Positions 36,135 to 45,787 are shown, counted from the stretch's first letter. The stretch: DNA of 56,917 bases from Thermoplasma sp. Kam2015 (GCF_003205235.1 NZ_QJSM01000019.1:1-56917), one strand, 5' to 3'. Numbers and translations are program-made. Notes: generated by a model from the sequence alone, not told the origin.

Positions 36135-37796
36135 ATGAACATCAAAATAATAGCGATTTCCGTGGCGATTTTTTCTGTCATAGGATTCGCTCTAACGAGT
36201 GTGGCTGCCACAGGTCAGACGCCCTATGCGGCCAGTGCCGGCAACTACACTATAAATATATACACCAATAGTGTAATAAAAAATATAACCTACAATGGTA
36301 CAGCAATTGTTAACTATGGTAAGGTTTCAGGAAGCAACCTATCCGCACAGACAGGAATGTCAGATATGATGGACAATATGAATCAGTTCATCAACTTTCA
36401 CAATCTGAGCTACATGAGCACTGAAGACGGAAACGGGCTCATAATGGCAACCTATGGGGCGTCTGCCCAAATACAGCTGAACTTTTCTGGAAAGCTGAAG
36501 CCTTTCGCGATGGATCAGAAGGATGACATGGGTAACTATGTGAGCCTGTACTATCTTACGATAAGCGGATACAATTTCACGGTAGGATCCAATGTGCAGC
36601 CGACCTCTGCGAATAACAACTACACATTCGGTGCGCCCACGCTATCAAAGATCGTGTTTGTTGTAATAATCAGCAACAGCGGACTGCAGGACATGTTCAA
36701 TCACTTCGAACACGAGCTGAACGGATTCAAGTTCACATACAACAGCACAAGTGGTTTGGTTAACGGAAAATTCCTCAACTTCACCTTCGACAAATCCACT
36801 CAAAAGATATCAAAATTCAATGACAAGCTATCGAACCTGACCGTGTTTTCAAACGTAACGGCAAACGCTACTGGCAAGAATAATTTCTCATTCTATCCTG
36901 GTATGTACATTGGAAACATCTTCTTTGATTCTTCAGCTTATTATGCCCTGCTGATTCACGACAATCCGGCGCTTCAGTCATCGTTCATGGTGATAAACGG
37001 TACAATATACTTCAATGTATCCAAAGACATATCCATAACGGAGAAGAATTTCACCTACAATGCGGCATTCAACTATAGCGGCGAGTTCGATAACATGATC
37101 ATGGATGCGGAACAGAACTTTTACGGTGGTGCAACTTTCGTATTCCTGAGCGCTCCCCACTTCTATGGAATGATGACCTTCGCAGGTGCTAAGAGTGTCG
37201 TTGTGAATGGCACAGAAATAAAGGCCATGACAAATGGCACGATGGTAGCATCATTCGTTTCGCCTCCCGGACTGTCCAATGGCGTGAAGAACTTTGCGCC
37301 TATGACATACGCCATGGAGCACGGAAAGCTCGGGCTTCAGATGGCTATAGAAAAAGTTAATTCAACACTCAGCAACATATCGCTGGATCTCAACACATCC
37401 GTGCACGCTGTTCTGAAGAGCGCCAATTCCAGTGGAATAGTCATAAATGTCAATTCCTCAGAGTCGGCAGGGACTATAATAGCGGTATACGTCTCACACA
37501 GTGTAATGAATGCATCAAAGCTGGTAGTGAAGTTTGACGGATCTGCTGCGGTGCAGGTTTCAGCCTCAGCGCTTGTTAACGAGACCTCAACGACAACAGC
37601 ATATTACAATGCAACAGCCGATGGCAACGGGACGCTTGTTATGATATATATACCGCATTTCTCGGATCACACCATTGAGATAGAACCTTACGTCGCCACA
37701 TCATCACTCTCACTGTACTATTACATCGCAATTGTCGTAGTTGTAGTTGCCGTGATAGCTGCAGTAGGATATGTGATGATCAGAAGAAAACAGTAA
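36135..37796 (+). CDS. secreted surface glycoprotein with C-terminal membrane anchor
   Basis: The function of this 553-residue protein is not recognised. Residues 1-30 form a signal peptide (AISVAIFSVIGFALTSVAATGQ), and the last 28 residues are a membrane helix (YYYIAIVVVVVAVIAAVGYVMI) followed by RRKQ. The body is beta-rich and full of N-x-S/T sites, far more than in the cytoplasmic proteins nearby, which implies heavy N-glycosylation. It would be anchored in the membrane with the domain facing the acid medium; Thermoplasma lacks a cell wall. It has its own TATA box (ATTATATATAC) about 25 bases before the ATG and converges with the transaldolase. Confidence 0.7.
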   Translation: MNIKIIAISVAIFSVIGFALTSVAATGQTPYAASAGNYTINIYTNSVIKNITYNGTAIVNYGKVSGSNLSAQTGMSDMMDNMNQFINFHNLSYMSTEDGNGLIMATYGASAQIQLNFSGKLKPFAMDQKDDMGNYVSLYYLTISGYNFTVGSNVQPTSANNNYTFGAPTLSKIVFVVIISNSGLQDMFNHFEHELNGFKFTYNSTSGLVNGKFLNFTFDKSTQKISKFNDKLSNLTVFSNVTANATGKNNFSFYPGMYIGNIFFDSSAYYALLIHDNPALQSSFMVINGTIYFNVSKDISITEKNFTYNAAFNYSGEFDNMIMDAEQNFYGGATFVFLSAPHFYGMMTFAGAKSVVVNGTEIKAMTNGTMVASFVSPPGLSNGVKNFAPMTYAMEHGKLGLQMAIEKVNSTLSNISLDLNTSVHAVLKSANSSGIVINVNSSESAGTIIAVYVSHSVMNASKLVVKFDGSAAVQVSASALVNETSTTTAYYNATADGNGTLVMIYIPHFSDHTIEIEPYVATSSLSLYYYIAIVVVVVAVIAAVGYVMIRRKQ

Positions 37797-37838
37797 GAAA
37801 TCTATTTTTATAATATTTTTATAAAATTTTTATTTTAA

Positions 37839-38510
37839 CTATAGAACAAGTTTTCCATCAGGAGAAACTTTCTTCCAGTCCTCCAGGAATTTTGCCAAGC
37901 CTTCATCTGTTTTTGGATGCTTCATAAGAGACTTCAGCACCGAAAACGGTACGGTGACAACATCTGCCCCAATGACAGCGGATCTGAGCACATGGATTGG
38001 ATTTCGGATTGAGGCCACCAGGATCTGTGTCTTGATGATGTAATTGTTGAATATCGTTCTGATCATATCTATGATCTGCATGCCATCTTCCCCTATGTCA
38101 TCCAGCCTTCCGACAAAGGGTGATACGTAGGTGGCTCCAGCCTTCGCAGCCAGCAGCGCCTGAATTGGATTGAAAACAAGCGTGCAGTTAGTGTTTATAT
38201 GTTCGGACGTAAGCGTCCTTATTGCACGCAGACCATCCTCAGTCATGGGTATCTTCACCACTGCATTGTCACCAAGCCCATGGATCTTTCTGGCCTCTTC
38301 CACCATGCCCTCGTATTTTGTCGAAACCACCTCAACGCTGACCGGCCCGTCAACCGTTTTCAATATCTCCCGTATGATATCACCATACTTCTTACCGTTG
38401 ACGGCTTCTTTAGATATAAGTGTTGGATTTGTCGTGACGCCATCCACTATACCCCAGCTTACACCCGTCCTTATCTCATCTATATTTGCGGTGTCAAGGA
38501 ATATTTTCAT
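37839..38510 (-). CDS. tal: transaldolase (short, FSA/TalC-like)
   Basis: This 223-residue protein is the short, single-barrel transaldolase/fructose-6-phosphate aldolase type. It starts [16 protein letters not shown], followed by [13 protein letters not shown], has [14 protein letters not shown] containing the Schiff-base lysine, and ends with the usual [12 protein letters not shown]. It transfers dihydroxyacetone units in the non-oxidative pentose phosphate pathway. Its start overlaps the end of the transketolase C-terminal gene by 17 bases, so the three genes tktN, tktC and tal are translated as one operon and together form ribose precursors. From memory, the Thermoplasma enzyme has been crystallised. 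Confidence 0.95.
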   Translation of the reverse strand: MKIFLDTANIDEIRTGVSWGIVDGVTTNPTLISKEAVNGKKYGDIIREILKTVDGPVSVEVVSTKYEGMVEEARKIHGLGDNAVVKIPMTEDGLRAIRTLTSEHINTNCTLVFNPIQALLAAKAGATYVSPFVGRLDDIGEDGMQIIDMIRTIFNNYIIKTQILVASIRNPIHVLRSAVIGADVVTVPFSVLKSLMKHPKTDEGLAKFLEDWKKVSPDGKLVL

Positions 38511-39444
38511 AGCTCTTCTCCTCCAGGCAGGTCATGGCTTCGTTTATTATATCTTTAACATCCATGTGGAAATAGGAAAACAGTTCCCATGCCTTTCCAG
38601 ATTTACCGAAAGTATCCCTCATGCCTATGCGCCTTACAGGAACAGGATAGGACTCTGAGACCACCTCAGCAACGCGACTTCCCAGACCGTTGTATACGGA
38701 ATGCTCCTCAGCTGTGACTATATGCCCCGTCTCCCTTGCGGATCTTATTATGACGTCTCTGTCGATGGGCTTTATTGAAGACATATTTATGACTCGAGCA
38801 CTTATGCCTTGCTTCTTGAGCTGTTCGGCCGCCTCCATGGATTTTGAAACCATGACACCATCTGCTATAATTGTCAGATCGGTTCCATCCTTCATAGTGA
38901 CTGATTTTCCCATCCTGAATTCATAGTCCTCTTCATTGATGACGGGGAATTTCTCCCTGCTCAGTCGGACGTAGTGCGGTTTATCCACATTTGCCAGATA
39001 ATCGATTACGCTCCTGGTTTCTATTGAATCTGATGGTACTATCACATTCATATTGGGAAGACCGGACATTATGCCCACATCTTCGACGATCTGATGCGTC
39101 GCTCCATCCTCTCCAACAGTTATACCACCGTGCGTCACAACGAATCGTACAGGTGCATTATTGTAACAAACGGACTGCCTGATCTGTTCATAGGTCCTCG
39201 TTAAGAAAATGGCAAAAGTAGAAACGAATGGCTTCTTTCCGGATAAGGCCAATCCGGCCGCAGTCGTCACCATGGACTGTTCAGATATGCCCATGTTGAA
39301 GAACCTGTCAGGAAATGCATTTGCAAAATAACCAGTTTTTGTGGATGAGGAGAGATCAGCATCAAGCACAACTATATCAGCGTCCTTGGAACCAAGCTTT
39401 ACAAGTTCCTTTCCGTAGGCGTCTCTCAGGCTATCCGATTTCAT
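38494..39444 (-). CDS. transketolase C-terminal subunit
   Basis: This 316-residue protein holds the pyrimidine-binding and C-terminal domains of transketolase. It has [35 protein letters not shown], in which E-Q is the cofactor-activating glutamate, and [20 protein letters not shown]. The last part is [20 protein letters not shown]. It pairs with the neighbouring N-terminal subunit to build one active heteromer with thiamine diphosphate at the interface. The ATG overlaps the stop of the N-terminal gene by 4 bases (ATGA). Split transketolases are common in archaea. Confidence 0.95.
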   Translation of the reverse strand: MKSDSLRDAYGKELVKLGSKDADIVVLDADLSSSTKTGYFANAFPDRFFNMGISEQSMVTTAAGLALSGKKPFVSTFAIFLTRTYEQIRQSVCYNNAPVRFVVTHGGITVGEDGATHQIVEDVGIMSGLPNMNVIVPSDSIETRSVIDYLANVDKPHYVRLSREKFPVINEEDYEFRMGKSVTMKDGTDLTIIADGVMVSKSMEAAEQLKKQGISARVINMSSIKPIDRDVIIRSARETGHIVTAEEHSVYNGLGSRVAEVVSESYPVPVRRIGMRDTFGKSGKAWELFSYFHMDVKDIINEAMTCLEEKSYENIP

Positions 39445-40262
39445 AGTTCCTCACCAAGCTGTCTCATAGCTCTTCTGTAGAGTTCTTCCGATTCCGGAGG
39501 ACTGCCATGGTATTTGGGATTGTTCTCCATGAAGTCGACACCCTTTCCCTTCACTGTGTTCGCGATTATGAACGTTGGCCTCTCCGATGTCTTCGATTTT
39601 TCGATGGCACTCTCTATCTCACTGAAGCTGTGCCCGTCGATTTCGATCACGTTCCATCCAAAGCTTTCAACCATTGAATGTATATCGTGCAACGGCATTA
39701 TGTCTCTTGTATATCCGTCAAGCTGTATGCCATTCCGGTCAAGAATCGCAGTTAGATTTCTGAGATTATATTTGTATCCAGCCATGAGGGATTCCCAGAC
39801 ATTCCCTTCCTCCATTTCTCCGTCTCCAAGTATGACGTAAACATGATAATCCAGGTGATCCAGCCGTCCGGCCAGAGCCATCCCCACACCTACACCCAGA
39901 CCCTGACCGAGTGAACCGGTGGATACCTCAACGCCGGGGATCTCTCTTGAAACATGACCCTCCAGATGGGAATCTATCTTTCTGAAACCGGAGAGTTCTG
40001 AAATAGGGAAAAAGCCACGAATCGCCAGTGTCGCATAAAGGGCAGGAGATGCATGTCCCTTGCTCAGAATGAGACGGTCTCTCTTCGGATCTGTAGGGTT
40101 CTTCGGATCGATATTCATCTCCTTAAAATATAGAACTGTTAGAATATCAGCGATGCTTAAGGAACCACCAGGATGGCCACTCTGAGCACTGTAGACCATC
40201 CTTACTATCTCCCTCCTTATCCGGAGGGCAATCTCGCTCAAGTCTACCTGATAGGTTTCCAT
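39441..40262 (-). CDS. transketolase N-terminal subunit
   Basis: This 273-residue protein is the thiamine-pyrophosphate-binding half of transketolase. It has SAQSGHPGGSLSIADILTVLY and LILSKGHASPALYATLA near the start, and the cofactor motif GDGEMEEGNVWESLM through LDRNGIQLDG. It ends with YHGSPPESEELYRRAM. It is the first gene of the tktN-tktC-tal operon. The KDG aldolase gene lies 98 bases upstream on the same strand and is probably transcribed separately. Confidence 0.95.
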   Translation of the reverse strand: METYQVDLSEIALRIRREIVRMVYSAQSGHPGGSLSIADILTVLYFKEMNIDPKNPTDPKRDRLILSKGHASPALYATLAIRGFFPISELSGFRKIDSHLEGHVSREIPGVEVSTGSLGQGLGVGVGMALAGRLDHLDYHVYVILGDGEMEEGNVWESLMAGYKYNLRNLTAILDRNGIQLDGYTRDIMPLHDIHSMVESFGWNVIEIDGHSFSEIESAIEKSKTSERPTFIIANTVKGKGVDFMENNPKYHGSPPESEELYRRAMRQLGEEL

Positions 40263-40360
40263 TTTATTTACGGGAGATCATATCAAACAAATATATAAGC
40301 AAGTATTCATGGATGGAGTAACAAGGCTAGAGTCGCATTCTGTCTGGTGAGATAGACCGA

Positions 40361-41218
40361 TCATTTCCTGTATCTCTTCAGTACAGCCTGCACTTCACGT
40401 TTTAGTTTTTCTTCGCTTTCAGGATCCAGCGGATAGAAAGGTGGCCTCGGATTACCTGCATCGTACCCTCTGAGTATCCTTACAAGGCTATAATTGGAAG
40501 CCCACTGCCCATATCTTGAGGCAATGTCTATTATTTCATTTATCACCATCTGATTTATTCTACCGAATCTTGCCGTATCCCCAAGAATCTCAACGAACAT
40601 CCTAGTAGCATAATTTCCAGCTGCAGCAACTGCACCATCTAAACCATTCAATGCAGCATAGAGAATATACGTACTCGGACCAGAGAATACCATAAAATCA
40701 TCAAGCAGGTATTTGTATCTCATCATATGGTCGATATCATTCACCGTATCCTTAACCCCGATTATATTCCCACCATGGCGCCTTATCTCAAGTGCCATCT
40801 TTGCGTTGACATCGTATCCTGTGAACTTTGGATAATTGTAGATGAAAGTATCGGTGATTGAGGATATCTCTGTGTAATACCGTACAATCCATTCATCAGG
40901 TATGCCACCGAAATAATATGGAGGTATAGCAGCCACGGCGTAAAAGTTCTTATTCTTAGCGATCTTGGCAAGTTCGATACTCTCCTCTAGATTGAGTGAA
41001 CCCACCTGAAATATGACCTTTCCGGGAATATCTGAACAGTATTCAGCTAGCTGCGCTCTCTCCTGAAATGACAGTGAAGGTCCCATTCCGTTTGTACCGG
41101 CAACAAATATCATATCTACATGATCATCCAGTAGTCTTTTGCAGTGATTTCTGAATTTCTCTTCGTCTATTTGTCCTCCATTGAATGGAGTCAGCACGGG
41201 CACAATTTTCAATGGCAT
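40361..41218 (-). CDS. kdgA: 2-keto-3-deoxygluconate aldolase (KDGA)
   Basis: This 285-residue protein is a class I aldolase of the DHDPS/NAL barrel family. The Schiff-base lysine lies in IIGVKDTVNDID, the tyrosine in FIYNYPKFTGY, and VAGTNGMGPSLSFQER is the phosphate/carboxylate loop (here TNGMG rather than the TTGE of DHDPS). Thermoplasma breaks down glucose by a non-phosphorylative Entner-Doudoroff route, where this enzyme cleaves KDG to pyruvate and glyceraldehyde; from memory this is the characterised Ta0619-type enzyme. Its position next to pentose phosphate genes supports a sugar role. The start is ATG 41218. Confidence 0.9.
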   Translation of the reverse strand: MPLKIVPVLTPFNGGQIDEEKFRNHCKRLLDDHVDMIFVAGTNGMGPSLSFQERAQLAEYCSDIPGKVIFQVGSLNLEESIELAKIAKNKNFYAVAAIPPYYFGGIPDEWIVRYYTEISSITDTFIYNYPKFTGYDVNAKMALEIRRHGGNIIGVKDTVNDIDHMMRYKYLLDDFMVFSGPSTYILYAALNGLDGAVAAAGNYATRMFVEILGDTARFGRINQMVINEIIDIASRYGQWASNYSLVRILRGYDAGNPRPPFYPLDPESEEKLKREVQAVLKRYRK

Positions 41219-41342
41219 ATACGAACATTGGTGAAACAGGCATAAATTTATCCCATTCTAGGCTGAACAAATGTTTTTATACTAGAATGCAATACAATTA
41301 ATTACACATTTTTACACAAAAGTAAAAATGAACCTGTTTCCA

Positions 41343-41366
41343 CCCCTAGGGTGAAATTCCCTGGGG
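41343..41366. promoter_or_regulatory. GC-rich hairpin between kdgA and the APC permease
   Basis: CCCCTAGGG and CCCTGGGG form a near-perfect inverted repeat (one extra base) with loop TGAAATT, in an otherwise AT-rich region. It lies about 125 bases upstream of the kdgA start and about 100 before the permease start. It could be an operator or a structured leader. There is no run of T that would make it a normal archaeal terminator. Confidence 0.5.
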
Positions 41367-41464
41367 AACAAGATGTTTTATGATTAAATCATATTGCTGA
41401 TAATTTTTGATTAGATATGTTTGCTAAATTTTAAATATATATTCTGCAATAATCATTAGATAAA

Positions 41465-43060
41465 ATGGAAAACAAGGATGGCGAAATAAAGCTAAATAAA
41501 GCACTGACGTTTCCACAGATGCTGGTCATCGGCCTGATCGCCGCAGTTGGTACAGGTGCACTCTTTGCACCCGTTGCCATGGTCAGTGCAGCGGGACCTT
41601 CAGCAGTGATTGGCTGGGTAATTGGAGCCATAATGTATGCATTCGTATCCCTAACCTTTGTAGAACTTTCAAAGACCTATCCGGAAGCCGGGGGGCCTTC
41701 CAGATATTCTCTTTACACGCATGGCCGTTTTACCAATGCACTCAATGCATTTGCCAGTTTGATATGGTATATATTCATACCGCCGATAGAGGCTCTCGCC
41801 ACTGTTGAAGGTCTTCAGTACCTGTACCCTCATTTCATCTCAAGTACGGGTGCGCCGACGCTGCTCGGTGCAGGTCTTGGTGTTGTGATCCTTTTGCTGT
41901 TCCTTCCGCTTAACTACTTCGGTGTCAGAGCGTTCGGGAGATACTCGTTTTATATAGGAATAATAAAACTTCTGGCTTACCTTCTGGCGGCCTTTGGGAT
42001 GGCATTCGTATTCTTCAGGTTTCAGAATTTTTATGCGTATAAAGGAGGGTTTGCACCATTTGGCTTTTCTGGCATACTCTTTGCTATACCATTCGCAATG
42101 TTTGCCTTTGGCGGTATAAGGGTAGTCCCAGATTACTCAGAAGAGACAACGGAGACAAAGGAAAAGAGGTTCCTTGGCAGAACCATAATATACACCGTTC
42201 TGGGTCAGTCGCTAATATACATACTCTTTTCCATTGTATTCATAGCAGGTGTTAAGTGGTCTGCAATAGGTGGAGGTATATCGCCAGGATCCTGGGGAGT
42301 TCTGGATACCGTTATAACTGAGAATCCATTTGTATACCTGGCAAGTACGTTCCATTCCTATCCGGTTCTTATAATCGTGCTGATAGTCTCCATACTTGGT
42401 CCGTTTGTCACAGGCTATGTTTACGTAGGCGGAGGTGCCAGAGTCCTACTCGCAACGGCAAGATCCAAGATAATGTCCTCCTCTATGAAGAAACTAAGTG
42501 AGACCTACGCCGTTCCATACTGGGCAATAATTGCATTTGTTGTAGTTGGAGCCATCGTTGCATTCATCTCAGCGCCTGTTCCAGGTATTTACGCCCTGCT
42601 AACAGATGCCGTGGTTGCAGGATATCTCGGCTTTGCAGTAACTCCGGTTTCTATGATAGTAAGCAGGCGCCAGTCAATGACTAAAGAGAGCGACAGGATA
42701 CCGGGAGGACCGGCTATTGCAGTTATAGCCTTCGTGAGTTCCTCACTTATAGCATTCTGGAGTGGGTGGCCCTCAGTACCGTATGCACTGCTCATATTGA
42801 CTATAACCATGGTCGTGTTTGGCGCAGTGTTCAAGATAAAAGAACATTTTGTGAACTCATTATGGTACATACTCTACATGGTGTTCATATTGGTGATGTC
42901 GTACATCGGTAGCGATGGAGCGCTCAACATCATATCGTTCATCACATCGACGATAATCGTGGTGCTTGTGTCTGCGATTGTCTTCTTCCCATGGGGTATA
43001 ATTTCAGGGCTCAAAGAGGCGTATGTACCAGAGGGGCAGATACTTCCAGAATTAGACTGA
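41465..43060 (+). CDS. APC superfamily amino acid permease
   Basis: This 531-residue protein has about twelve to fourteen membrane helices. Near the start it has ALTFPQMLVIGLIAAVGTGALFAPVAM, the helix-1 break that binds substrate amino group, then YAFVSLTFVELSKTYPEAGGPSRYSLYTHGR in helices 2-3 and FAMFAFGGIRVVPDYSEETTETKEKR after helix 6, all standard APC features. It probably imports amino acids or related amines with protons. The start ATG follows an AT-rich promoter, with the GC hairpin further upstream. Directly after its stop begins the left end of repeat copy 7. Confidence 0.92.
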   Translation: MENKDGEIKLNKALTFPQMLVIGLIAAVGTGALFAPVAMVSAAGPSAVIGWVIGAIMYAFVSLTFVELSKTYPEAGGPSRYSLYTHGRFTNALNAFASLIWYIFIPPIEALATVEGLQYLYPHFISSTGAPTLLGAGLGVVILLLFLPLNYFGVRAFGRYSFYIGIIKLLAYLLAAFGMAFVFFRFQNFYAYKGGFAPFGFSGILFAIPFAMFAFGGIRVVPDYSEETTETKEKRFLGRTIIYTVLGQSLIYILFSIVFIAGVKWSAIGGGISPGSWGVLDTVITENPFVYLASTFHSYPVLIIVLIVSILGPFVTGYVYVGGGARVLLATARSKIMSSSMKKLSETYAVPYWAIIAFVVVGAIVAFISAPVPGIYALLTDAVVAGYLGFAVTPVSMIVSRRQSMTKESDRIPGGPAIAVIAFVSSSLIAFWSGWPSVPYALLILTITMVVFGAVFKIKEHFVNSLWYILYMVFILVMSYIGSDGALNIISFITSTIIVVLVSAIVFFPWGIISGLKEAYVPEGQILPELD

Positions 43061-43074
43061 TATGGGAAAAATAA

Positions 43075-43645
43075 AATCTTTTAGTATTTATAGAAAAATT
43101 AAGAGTTTGAGGGAAGCAGTAAAACTCTTTTTTTTTAGAACTGGAGATATAACCAATAATTCCAATAACTCGTTTCTTGATAACGAAAGCATAGAACACC
43201 ATGAGGCGTACATGGGAAAGAGAATAGAGAGAGGTGTATTTCAGTCTGCAAATGGAACATTAATACATGCGGATCTGAACGCATCCTACAACACAATAAG
43301 AAAGGCAGTCCCTGAAGCATTTGACGGGATAGAGGGTATTGGGTTATACCCACGAAGTTTAAGCATCAAAGAGATGATAACTTCCAAAGGTGGATGTTAA
43401 CATGTTTAACAGAAACCATAACCTGCGAACCCCTTCTATGGATATATTTATAGAAAGATCTTTCTATGTTATTTTGCATTCTTCACAATAACCAAGTGGC
43501 TTAGTACGCGAATGGGAATTGTGCTATCCGAATTCACACCAGTGTAATATCAGGATATACTTTATTCGAGGTATACTGATATGAGTGTAAATCCCTTGGT
43601 TTAAATGAAGATTCGAAGATTCGGACCAGGAATAGCTCGCTAAAT
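43075..43645 (+). mobile_element. IS605-type element remnant with partial tnpB (repeat copy 7)
   Basis: The left palindrome AGAGTTTGAGGGAAGCAGTA-AAACTC is at 43100-43127, nearly identical to copy 2. The tnpB C-terminus follows to 43400. Then come AATAACCAAGTGG and CTATCCGAATTCACACC, shared with other copies, and GGACCAGGAATAGCTCGCTAAATC near the right edge, corresponding to the right end. There is no Y1 transposase (TnpA). The N-terminal three quarters of TnpB is missing. This is the copy that ties the whole repeat family to IS605/TnpB elements. Confidence 0.75.
43201..43400 (+). pseudogene. TnpB C-terminal fragment
   Basis: The reading frame open from 43062 has about 45 residues derived from the element end and then the TnpB C-terminus: RIERGVFQSANGTLIHADLNASYNTIRKAVPEAF and GIEGIGLYPRSLS. 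ADLNASYN is the third RuvC motif with its catalytic aspartate. Only the last of the three RuvC motifs is left, the target-strand zinc finger is gone, and the N-terminal DNA- and RNA-binding domains are absent. TnpB is the RNA-guided nuclease of IS605-type transposons and the relative of Cas12. This fragment cannot be an active nuclease. Confidence 0.8.
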
Positions 43646-44244
43646 CATCCCTGAACGATGTTAACTGGGCCGCTTTCTTTATCGCTGGATCTGTAGAGTA
43701 ATCTGTTTAGAGCGTCTGCAGTTTTTCCAGCAGATTCTGAATCCACTATTATCCATATCTCACGACTGAGTCTATATATATTCTTTACTGAAACCCCATT
43801 TATCTCTAGAAATTCTGTGATCAAAAGAGTTATTCCAGCGGTTGTGCATGAACCAGGCGGCAAAAGTATCTTTGCTATTACAAGTGAATTGCCTTCTGTA
43901 GTTTTTATTATGGCTGAATATCCGTTCGTTTCCTTTATAATAAGTATGGCATCTTCCGGTATATCATTTTTATTTTCAGTATTTATCTCCTTATAGTTAT
44001 ATTCCAGTGTCAGGATCGATTGTTTTAATATCAACAATATGTCTTTTGGTTTTGCCTTGACCTCAATATTCGTCAGCGCTTTAACTATGGTGTTTATTTT
44101 CACTTTTTTTCCTGTAAGAAAATCTACCTGACTCTTTATTTCCCTAGCAAGTTTTGTATAATTAACCAGACCGGTGTTCAGAAGCAAGGTATAAATATTG
44201 TTGCTATTTATTATCCCCTTAACGGCATCTGTAGCCTTGGTCAT
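43645..44244 (-). CDS. ACT-domain-like regulatory protein
   Basis: This 199-residue protein resembles the archaeal group of predicted amino-acid regulators with ACT domains. Residues about 10-55 (TGLVNYTKLAREIKSQVDF) look like a helix-turn-helix. Residues 60-120 form one ACT-like unit, and the end has a second with LLPPGSCTTAGITLLITEFLEINGVSVKNIYRLSREIWIIVD, the strand-helix-strand of ACT. Composition is rich in Ile, Lys and Asn compared with its neighbours. Repeat copy 7 ends at its 3' side. It would bind an amino acid or similar small ligand; the target is unknown. Confidence 0.6.
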   Translation of the reverse strand: MTKATDAVKGIINSNNIYTLLLNTGLVNYTKLAREIKSQVDFLTGKKVKINTIVKALTNIEVKAKPKDILLILKQSILTLEYNYKEINTENKNDIPEDAILIIKETNGYSAIIKTTEGNSLVIAKILLPPGSCTTAGITLLITEFLEINGVSVKNIYRLSREIWIIVDSESAGKTADALNRLLYRSSDKESGPVNIVQG

Positions 44245-44571
44245 ATCCTTATATATAATTATAAAAGATAAACTTTTCTAAAAAATGAATTTATGCAATT
44301 TCATTCATGGTAATGATTAAAATTCTAAATTCATACATAAAAGAAGAAATGTACATGATGATAGTTCGCTATGAAGCAAGGACTGTGATCCATATTTTCT
44401 CTCTCCATAGTCATGATCAGAATATGCTGCTCATTCATGAAAGGCATAGCATTCTTCGCCACACACATTTATCATCCATCAGACCGAATTGATTAAGTCT
44501 ATGATTCGCATTATCCACCTATTGAAGGGTCAACGCTACGTTCATATCCAAAAATTCAGAAGGGATCATTT
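44245..44571. other. intergenic region without convincing gene
   Basis: These 327 bases separate the ACT-like gene from nadK, which are divergent. A 61-codon frame at 44307-44492 has weak protein character (many His and Met residues), no ribosome site and no recognisable domain, so it is not called. The first 60 bases after the ACT-like start are AT-rich and hold its promoter (TATATATAATTATA). Confidence 0.45.
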
Positions 44572-45390
44572 ATGAAAATTGCATTTGTCATAAGAAAGGA
44601 CTGCAGCAGATGTGCAAAGATAGCCGAGAGCATTATAGAACTTCTCCCTAAAGACTGGGAATTGATATACGATCACGAAGCCGCAAAGTATCTTAATGGA
44701 AATGGCGTTGATCTTACAAGAATGGAGGCCGATGTCATCATAACCATCGGTGGCGATGGAACAGTCCTCAGGACATTGCAGTTGGCCAGAGGCCCGGTAT
44801 TAGGTATAAATATGGGCGGGCTCGGATTCTTTACCGAACTAGAAGTGGATGAAGTCGGACCGGCTGTATTCAAGCTGTTGAAGGGTGAATACAAGATCAG
44901 CGAAAATATGAAGCTGCGTGTCGAGATAAATGGGGAGAGGGTTGAGGATTGCACCAATGAAGCAGTGGTACATACCGAAAGAATAGCACGGATAAGGCAG
45001 TTCAAGATTTACATTGATGGGCATTTCCTTAGCACCATGAAGGCTGATGGCATAATCGTTGCGACGCCCATAGGATCATCATCATATTCATCATCTGCCG
45101 GTGGTCCACTTCTTCTTCCGACGCTGAAGGGAATGGTAATATCATATCTAGCGCCGTATTCCTCAAGACTTAAACCGGTGGTTGTTCCTTCCGATTCAAA
45201 GGTGGAGATAAAGATAGCAGGTAAGGATCAGGAATGCATTCTTATACTCGATGGACAGCGTGAATATAAGGTGAAGAGCGGCGACACCGTCAGAATATCC
45301 CGATCTGAGAACAATGCAAAGTTTATTTCCTTCAGAGAATCAATATATGACAGAATAAGGGATAAGGTAATAAGACATGTGGTTAATTAA
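44572..45390 (+). CDS. nadK: NAD kinase
   Basis: This 272-residue protein is the ATP/polyphosphate-dependent NAD kinase that makes NADP. It has IITIGGDGTVLRTLQLA (GGDGT motif), VLGINMGGLGFFTEL, and CTNEAVVHTERIARIRQFKIYIDG (NE motif), then GIIVATPIGSSSYSSSAGGPLL for the substrate loop. Full length and normal order. The JAMM gene overlaps its end by 14 bases on the same strand. NADP supply suits the NADP-linked sugar dehydrogenases of the Thermoplasma glucose pathway. Confidence 0.96.
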   Translation: MKIAFVIRKDCSRCAKIAESIIELLPKDWELIYDHEAAKYLNGNGVDLTRMEADVIITIGGDGTVLRTLQLARGPVLGINMGGLGFFTELEVDEVGPAVFKLLKGEYKISENMKLRVEINGERVEDCTNEAVVHTERIARIRQFKIYIDGHFLSTMKADGIIVATPIGSSSYSSSAGGPLLLPTLKGMVISYLAPYSSRLKPVVVPSDSKVEIKIAGKDQECILILDGQREYKVKSGDTVRISRSENNAKFISFRESIYDRIRDKVIRHVVN

Positions 45391-45739
45391 GCGAAACTTG
45401 CTGCAGATGATAATGGAGGCATCAAAGGATTCCTATCCGCGAGAATTCGGTGCCCTTCTTAGGGCCGAGGGAAACATAATATACGAAATAGCTCTCGTAC
45501 CTGGAACCATACAAAGCGAAAGATATACGCTTTTCTATATGTACAATAAGCCTATAGATTTTTCAATTGTTGGATCTGTGCACTCGCATCCATCCGGAGT
45601 GATGCTTCCATCTGACGAAGATCTTCACATGTTCTCAATGACAGGCAGTGTTCATATAATAGTCGGATATCCGTATAATCTGGATAATTACAGAGCCTAC
45701 GACAGATCAGGAAATCCCATACAGGTAGATATCCTCTGA
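45377..45739 (+). CDS. JAMM/MPN+ metalloprotease-like protein
   Basis: This 120-residue protein is a single JAB1/MPN/Mov34 domain. The glutamate lies in REFGALLRAE, and the zinc motif is GSVHSHPSGVMLPSDEDLHMF (H-x-H-x7-S-x2-D), complete with Ser and Asp, so it should be catalytically able. Archaeal stand-alone JAMM proteins can remove SAMP/ubiquitin-like modifiers. Its start lies inside the nadK end, so the two are translationally linked, although no functional tie is known. It is followed by repeat copy 8. Confidence 0.88.
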   Translation: MWLIKRNLLQMIMEASKDSYPREFGALLRAEGNIIYEIALVPGTIQSERYTLFYMYNKPIDFSIVGSVHSHPSGVMLPSDEDLHMFSMTGSVHIIVGYPYNLDNYRAYDRSGNPIQVDIL

Positions 45740-45787
45740 CATGCTCTCCTAGTCAAAGCATAGGATTTTTCACAAATCTATAACTAA

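Noticed and set aside
44307-44492. 61-residue frame between the ACT-like and nadK genes
   Set aside because: No ribosome site, unusual His/Met-rich composition and no recognisable domain; cannot be supported.
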